DNA of 8,458 nucleotides from Actinobacteria bacterium UBA912 (GTDB lineage Bacteria; Actinomycetota; Coriobacteriia; Anaerosomatales; UBA912): positions 1 to 8,458 of the forward strand of contig DBEG01000005.1 of the NCBI GenBank assembly GCA_002293965.1, in the 5' to 3' direction. Within the stretch, counting starts at the first letter, position 1; every line of letters starts with the position of its first letter. The translations under genes and the position numbers were made by a program. Shown in pieces: positions 5,733 to 8,458 of this stretch. The notes under the pieces are model-generated. The model was not told the origin of the DNA. It saw only the letters and a program-made list of their open reading frames with translations, and searched no databases.

Positions 5733-6050
5733 ATGATGACCACAGGCCCCACAGGATTCCAGGCTCAGTTCCAGGAGTTCATCTTCTACATCGGCTCGAT
5801 CAGCCAGGTCCTCTACTGGATCATCATTCCGATCATCGCTATTTGGGCGGTCCTGATTTTCAAGCGTGCCGTGGATTGTCATACCGGCAAGTGCTGTAGC
5901 AAGCATGCCGCCGTTCACGCAGCCGCTCATGGTGCTGCGCAGTCGGACGCTGCTGATGATGGCTGGACATACGAAGCCGAGGATGTCGAGGACGACACAG
6001 AGAAGCCAGCGGCCAAGCGTCCGATCAAGACCGACAAGTTCGTCGATTAG
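5733..6050 (+). CDS. Small single-pass membrane protein with His/Cys-rich segment
   Basis: A 105-aa protein that I do not recognise. Residues 9-22 are moderately hydrophobic and 23-43 form one clear transmembrane helix, followed by K44-R45, which suggests the C-terminal part is cytoplasmic. Just after the membrane comes C49-H50, then C54-C55, then H58, H62 and H66 spaced every four residues in an alanine-rich, helix-prone stretch. The rest is acidic (75-90) and ends with a lysine-rich tail. A heme- or metal-binding role is an inference from this residue pattern and from hemB starting 14 nt downstream. The start is supported by AGGAG (5722-5726), 6 nt before ATG 5733; ATG 5736 is the alternative. 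Codon use fits its neighbours, and the clear ribosome site supports a real gene. Confidence 0.75.
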   Translation: MMTTGPTGFQAQFQEFIFYIGSISQVLYWIIIPIIAIWAVLIFKRAVDCHTGKCCSKHAAVHAAAHGAAQSDAADDGWTYEAEDVEDDTEKPAAKRPIKTDKFVD

Positions 6051-6064
6051 GCGGTCGATCCATC

Positions 6065-7045
6065 ATGGAGTTCCCAGATTATCGCCCCAGACGGCTTCGC
6101 TCCAGCAAGACGCTGCGCTCGATGGTGCGCGAAACCACTCTGACCACAAATGACCTGATATACCCGCTCTTCGTCAAGCCCGGCTCTGGCCATCGGGACG
6201 AAGTGGTCTCGATGCCGGGGGTCTATCAGCTCTCGCTTGACCAGTTGCCCGGCGAGATCGACGAGCTTCGCTCGCTCGGCATCCCCGCGGTCATCCTTTT
6301 CGGCCTGCCCGAATCCAAGGATGAAGCGGGCACCGGCGCTTACGCCACCGATGGCATAGTCCAACAGGCCGTTGCGGCGATCAAGCGGCACGCGCCCGAC
6401 TTCTTCGTGATCACGGACGTCTGTCTGTGCGAATACACCTCGCATGGGCACTGCGGACTTCTCGACGAGAAGGGCAGCGTCATCAACGACGTCACCCTCG
6501 AGTTGCTTGCCGCCACCGCCGTCAGCCACGCCGAGGCGGGCGCAGACATGGTGGCCCCCAGCGACATGATGGACGGACGGGTCGGAGCGATTCGCACGGC
6601 GCTCGACGCCGAAGGATACTCCGCGATTCCAATCATGGCCTATTCGGCGAAGTACGCTAGTGCCTACTACGGGCCGTTTCGGGATGCGGCGGACAGCGCG
6701 CCCACCTTCGGCGACCGAGAGGGCTACCAGATGGATCCCGCTAACAGCGAGGAGGCGTTGCGCGAGACCGCGCTCGATATCGCCGAAGGGGCTGATATCG
6801 TGATGGTCAAGCCTGCGCTCGCATACATGGATATCATCCGCAGGGTCAAAGACGAGTTCGGTTACCCGACCGCGGCATACAACGTGAGCGGCGAATACGC
6901 GATGGTCAAGGCTGCTGCTCTCAATGGCTGGATCGACGAGCGGCGAGTCGTGCTCGAGACGCTTACCAGCCTCAAGCGTGCCGGTGCCGACATGATCCTC
7001 ACATACCACGCCAAAGATGCCGCACGCTGGCTCGCGAAGGGATGA
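6065..7045 (+). CDS. hemB: Porphobilinogen synthase (5-aminolevulinate dehydratase), zinc type
   Basis: This enzyme condenses two 5-aminolevulinate molecules into porphobilinogen in the cytoplasm. The 326-aa protein is of normal length, with the R-P-R-R-L-R-S lead-in, L-I-Y-P-L-F-V and M-P-G-V-Y-Q. A cysteine-rich metal site has C120, C122 and C130 in D-V-C-L-C-E-Y-T-S-H-G-H-C-G, which marks the zinc-dependent class rather than the aspartate-rich magnesium class. The two Schiff-base lysines are K196 (Y-S-A-K-Y-A-S) and K249 (V-M-V-K-P-A). P-S-D-M-M-D-G-R and Y-N-V-S-G-E-Y are also present. The ATG start follows the small membrane protein gene by 14 nt, with only a weak AGGCGG upstream (6049-6054), so it is probably translationally coupled. 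The ahbD start lies just after its stop. Confidence 0.96.
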   Translation: MEFPDYRPRRLRSSKTLRSMVRETTLTTNDLIYPLFVKPGSGHRDEVVSMPGVYQLSLDQLPGEIDELRSLGIPAVILFGLPESKDEAGTGAYATDGIVQQAVAAIKRHAPDFFVITDVCLCEYTSHGHCGLLDEKGSVINDVTLELLAATAVSHAEAGADMVAPSDMMDGRVGAIRTALDAEGYSAIPIMAYSAKYASAYYGPFRDAADSAPTFGDREGYQMDPANSEEALRETALDIAEGADIVMVKPALAYMDIIRRVKDEFGYPTAAYNVSGEYAMVKAAALNGWIDERRVVLETLTSLKRAGADMILTYHAKDAARWLAKG

Positions 7046-7055
7046 TTCCGACCGC

Positions 7056-8405
7056 ATGAGCCACACTGACGAGCACTCAGGTCGACCCGATGAAGGCTGT
7101 GCAGGCTGCAGCGATGAGGCCCAGGCACGCCATCACGGGCGCAGGTTCACTCCCGACGAACAGGAGCTCGCCGAGGCGGGCGCACCCTGCGGCACAGTAG
7201 GGGTCGCCGTAGCCGTCCACCCAGGCGGCGCTCCGGGCGGACATCCCGCCGGAGTCCCGATGACCCGCCAGCGCCATGGCGGCGCGCGCTCGACGGGCTT
7301 TCGGCCCGGAGGCGGCCCGCAGGCACTTGCGTACGAGGAGCGCACTGGCATCAAGGCCCCGCGTATCATCGCCTGGGAGATCACTCGCAGCTGCAACCTG
7401 TCGTGCGTCCACTGTCGCGCCGCAGCCGAGTTCGGACACTACGAGGGCGAGCTCACTCTCGACCAGATCAAGACTGTCATCGACGACATCGTGACGATCT
7501 CCAACCCGATCTTCATCCTCACCGGCGGCGAGCCGCTCATGCGCCCTGACATCTGGGAGATCGTCGACTACGTGCACGAAAAGGGCGGTATGCCCGTCAT
7601 CGGCACCAACGCGACCATGATCACCGACGAGATAGCCGGCAAGATGGCCTCTCACGGAATCCCTCGGATATCGGTCTCGATAGACTTCCCGACCGCCGAG
7701 GGCCACGATACCTTCCGAGGCCAGCCCGGCTGCTTCGAGCAGACCATCGAAGGCATCAAGATCGCCAAGCGCCACGGTGTCGGCGTGCAGATCAATACCA
7801 CGGTCACCACCCGCAACGCCGAATACCTCGAGGAGATCCACACGCTCGCAGAGTCCCTCGGTGTCGATGCGTTCCACATCTTCATGCTCGTCCCGACCGG
7901 TCGAGGTGCCGAGATACTTGCCGAGGAGCTCCCTCCGCAGGAGTACGAGCGTGTGCTCGAGTGGGCCTACGAGCGCCAGAAGACGAGCCCGCTGCATTTC
8001 AAGCCCACGGATGCGCCGCACTACTACCGGATCATCCGCCAGCTTGCCAAGAAGGAGGGTCGCAAGGTCACCCGCGAGGAGTATGGGCTGGACGCGATGA
8101 CGCGCGGGTGTTTGGGCGGGATAACCTTCTGCTTTATAAGCCACACTGGGGATATCCAGCCCTGCGGGTATTTCGACATGCAGTTGGGGAATGTAAAGGA
8201 ACAGCCGTTCTCCCGCATCTGGACCGAGAGCAAGGTCTTCAACGACCTGCGGGACTACTCGCTGCTCAAAGGCAAGTGTGGGGCGTGCGAGTACAAGGCG
8301 GTCTGTGGAGGATGTCGCGCAAGATCGCTTGAGATCACAGGCGACTACCTAGAGGCGGAGCCATACTGCATCTACGAACCGACCGGGTGGAAGCCTACTT
8401 CCTAA
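7056..8405 (+). CDS. ahbD: Radical SAM heme b synthase, AhbD-like
   Basis: From ATG 7056 the protein is 449 aa. The radical SAM cluster motif C113-x3-C117-x2-C120 follows I-I-A-W-E-I-T-R-S, and the family G-G-E-P is present. A C-terminal SPASM-type region has cysteines at 352, 359, 370, 408, 411, 417, 420 and 438 for an extra iron-sulfur cluster. AhbD removes two carboxyl groups from Fe-coproporphyrin III to give heme b. The C-terminal C-E-Y-K-A-V-C-G-G-C-R-A-R and the final Y-C-I-Y-E-P fit AhbD better than AhbC or NirJ, which usually carry an N-F-R-A-R / D-P-A-C-Y-L pattern. The first 100 residues are an extension rich in Gly, His and Pro, with C15-x-x-C18. Alternative starts are ATG 7017 (overlapping hemB) and ATG 7260 (381 aa, good ribosome site). 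AhbC remains the main alternative identity. Confidence 0.8.
   Translation: MSHTDEHSGRPDEGCAGCSDEAQARHHGRRFTPDEQELAEAGAPCGTVGVAVAVHPGGAPGGHPAGVPMTRQRHGGARSTGFRPGGGPQALAYEERTGIKAPRIIAWEITRSCNLSCVHCRAAAEFGHYEGELTLDQIKTVIDDIVTISNPIFILTGGEPLMRPDIWEIVDYVHEKGGMPVIGTNATMITDEIAGKMASHGIPRISVSIDFPTAEGHDTFRGQPGCFEQTIEGIKIAKRHGVGVQINTTVTTRNAEYLEEIHTLAESLGVDAFHIFMLVPTGRGAEILAEELPPQEYERVLEWAYERQKTSPLHFKPTDAPHYYRIIRQLAKKEGRKVTREEYGLDAMTRGCLGGITFCFISHTGDIQPCGYFDMQLGNVKEQPFSRIWTESKVFNDLRDYSLLKGKCGACEYKAVCGGCRARSLEITGDYLEAEPYCIYEPTGWKPTS
7251..7254 (+). promoter_or_regulatory. Internal ribosome-binding-like site in ahbD
   Basis: GGAG lies 5 nt before the in-frame ATG at 7260. It could allow a 381-aa form starting after the His/Gly-rich extension. 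The signal is better placed than anything before ATG 7056, whose nearest GAAGGGA (7036-7042) is 13 nt away. Confidence 0.3.
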
Positions 8406-8433
8406 GCCCGATGAGAAAGGGGAATCTGCTGCC

Positions 8434-8458
8434 ATGACCCACGGTAATTCGAGCGATT
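8434..8458 (+). CDS. Start of a further gene, cut by the window end
   Basis: ATG 8434 is preceded by AAAGGGG (8416-8422), 11 nt upstream, and opens M-T-H-G-N-S-S-D before the window ends. It is 28 nt after the ahbD stop with no terminator, so it is probably in the same operon. Eight residues are too few to identify it. Another Ahb-pathway gene is a context-based guess only. Confidence 0.5.

Noticed and set aside
5461..5736. Open frames across the tRNA-Ala region
   Set aside because: They run through a complete, well-folded tRNA gene and its promoter and have no family resemblance.
6047..7066. 339-codon open frame on the minus strand
   Set aside because: It is antisense to hemB, arises from the GC-rich third codon positions, and shows no recognisable protein family pattern.
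7077..8144. 355-codon open frame on the minus strand
   Set aside because: It is antisense to ahbD and is low-complexity Arg/Asp/Gly-rich, as expected of a shadow frame.

Overview
This window is a GC-rich, gene-dense stretch from a bacterium, with every gene on the + strand. It is essentially a tetrapyrrole (heme) biosynthesis locus. It carries hemA, hemC, hemD, hemB and a radical SAM protein best read as AhbD (heme b synthase). It also carries a precorrin-2 dehydrogenase-like protein, a CcsA/HemX-family membrane protein, a short-chain dehydrogenase, a small His/Cys-rich membrane protein and a tRNA-Ala. A precorrin-2 dehydrogenase-like gene together with AhbD points to the siroheme-dependent (Ahb) heme route known from sulfate reducers, methanogens and some other anaerobes. 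No HemE, HemN, HemY or HemH is seen here. The host is probably an anaerobic, high-GC bacterium. A Coriobacteriia-like actinobacterium is my best guess and a Desulfobacterota or clostridial relative is possible, but no marker in the window settles this.

Layout. Block 1 (50-2130) is a tight operon: CcsA/HemX-like membrane protein, short SirC-like Rossmann protein, and an SDR resembling 3-ketodihydrosphingosine reductase. The last two overlap by one base. Block 2 is a 222-nt intergenic leader (2131-2352). It holds a weak terminator, a good sigma-70-type promoter, a 10-bp palindrome at the predicted start of transcription, and a strong 13-bp intrinsic-terminator hairpin ending only about 30 nt before the hemA ATG. 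An alternative pairing crosses the terminator loop, so the leader looks like a transcription attenuator. Block 3 is hemA-hemC-hemD (2353-5507). Block 4 is a separately promoted tRNA-Ala(CGC) at 5582-5657, followed by a 10-bp hairpin. Block 5 is the small membrane protein, hemB and ahbD (5733-8405), then the first 25 bases of another gene.

How it works together. HemA makes glutamate-1-semialdehyde from Glu-tRNA. HemL, not in the window, would make 5-aminolevulinate. HemB, HemC and HemD then give uroporphyrinogen III. A SUMT/CobA elsewhere would give precorrin-2, which the SirC-like protein may oxidise to sirohydrochlorin. After iron insertion and AhbA/B/C steps encoded elsewhere or downstream, AhbD would make heme b from Fe-coproporphyrin III. 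The CcsA/HemX-like protein may link heme supply to cytochrome c assembly or restrain HemA.

Start codons are unusual: four of the nine complete genes use TTG and one uses GTG, each with a nearby Shine-Dalgarno. I found no mobile elements, CRISPR arrays or long repeats.
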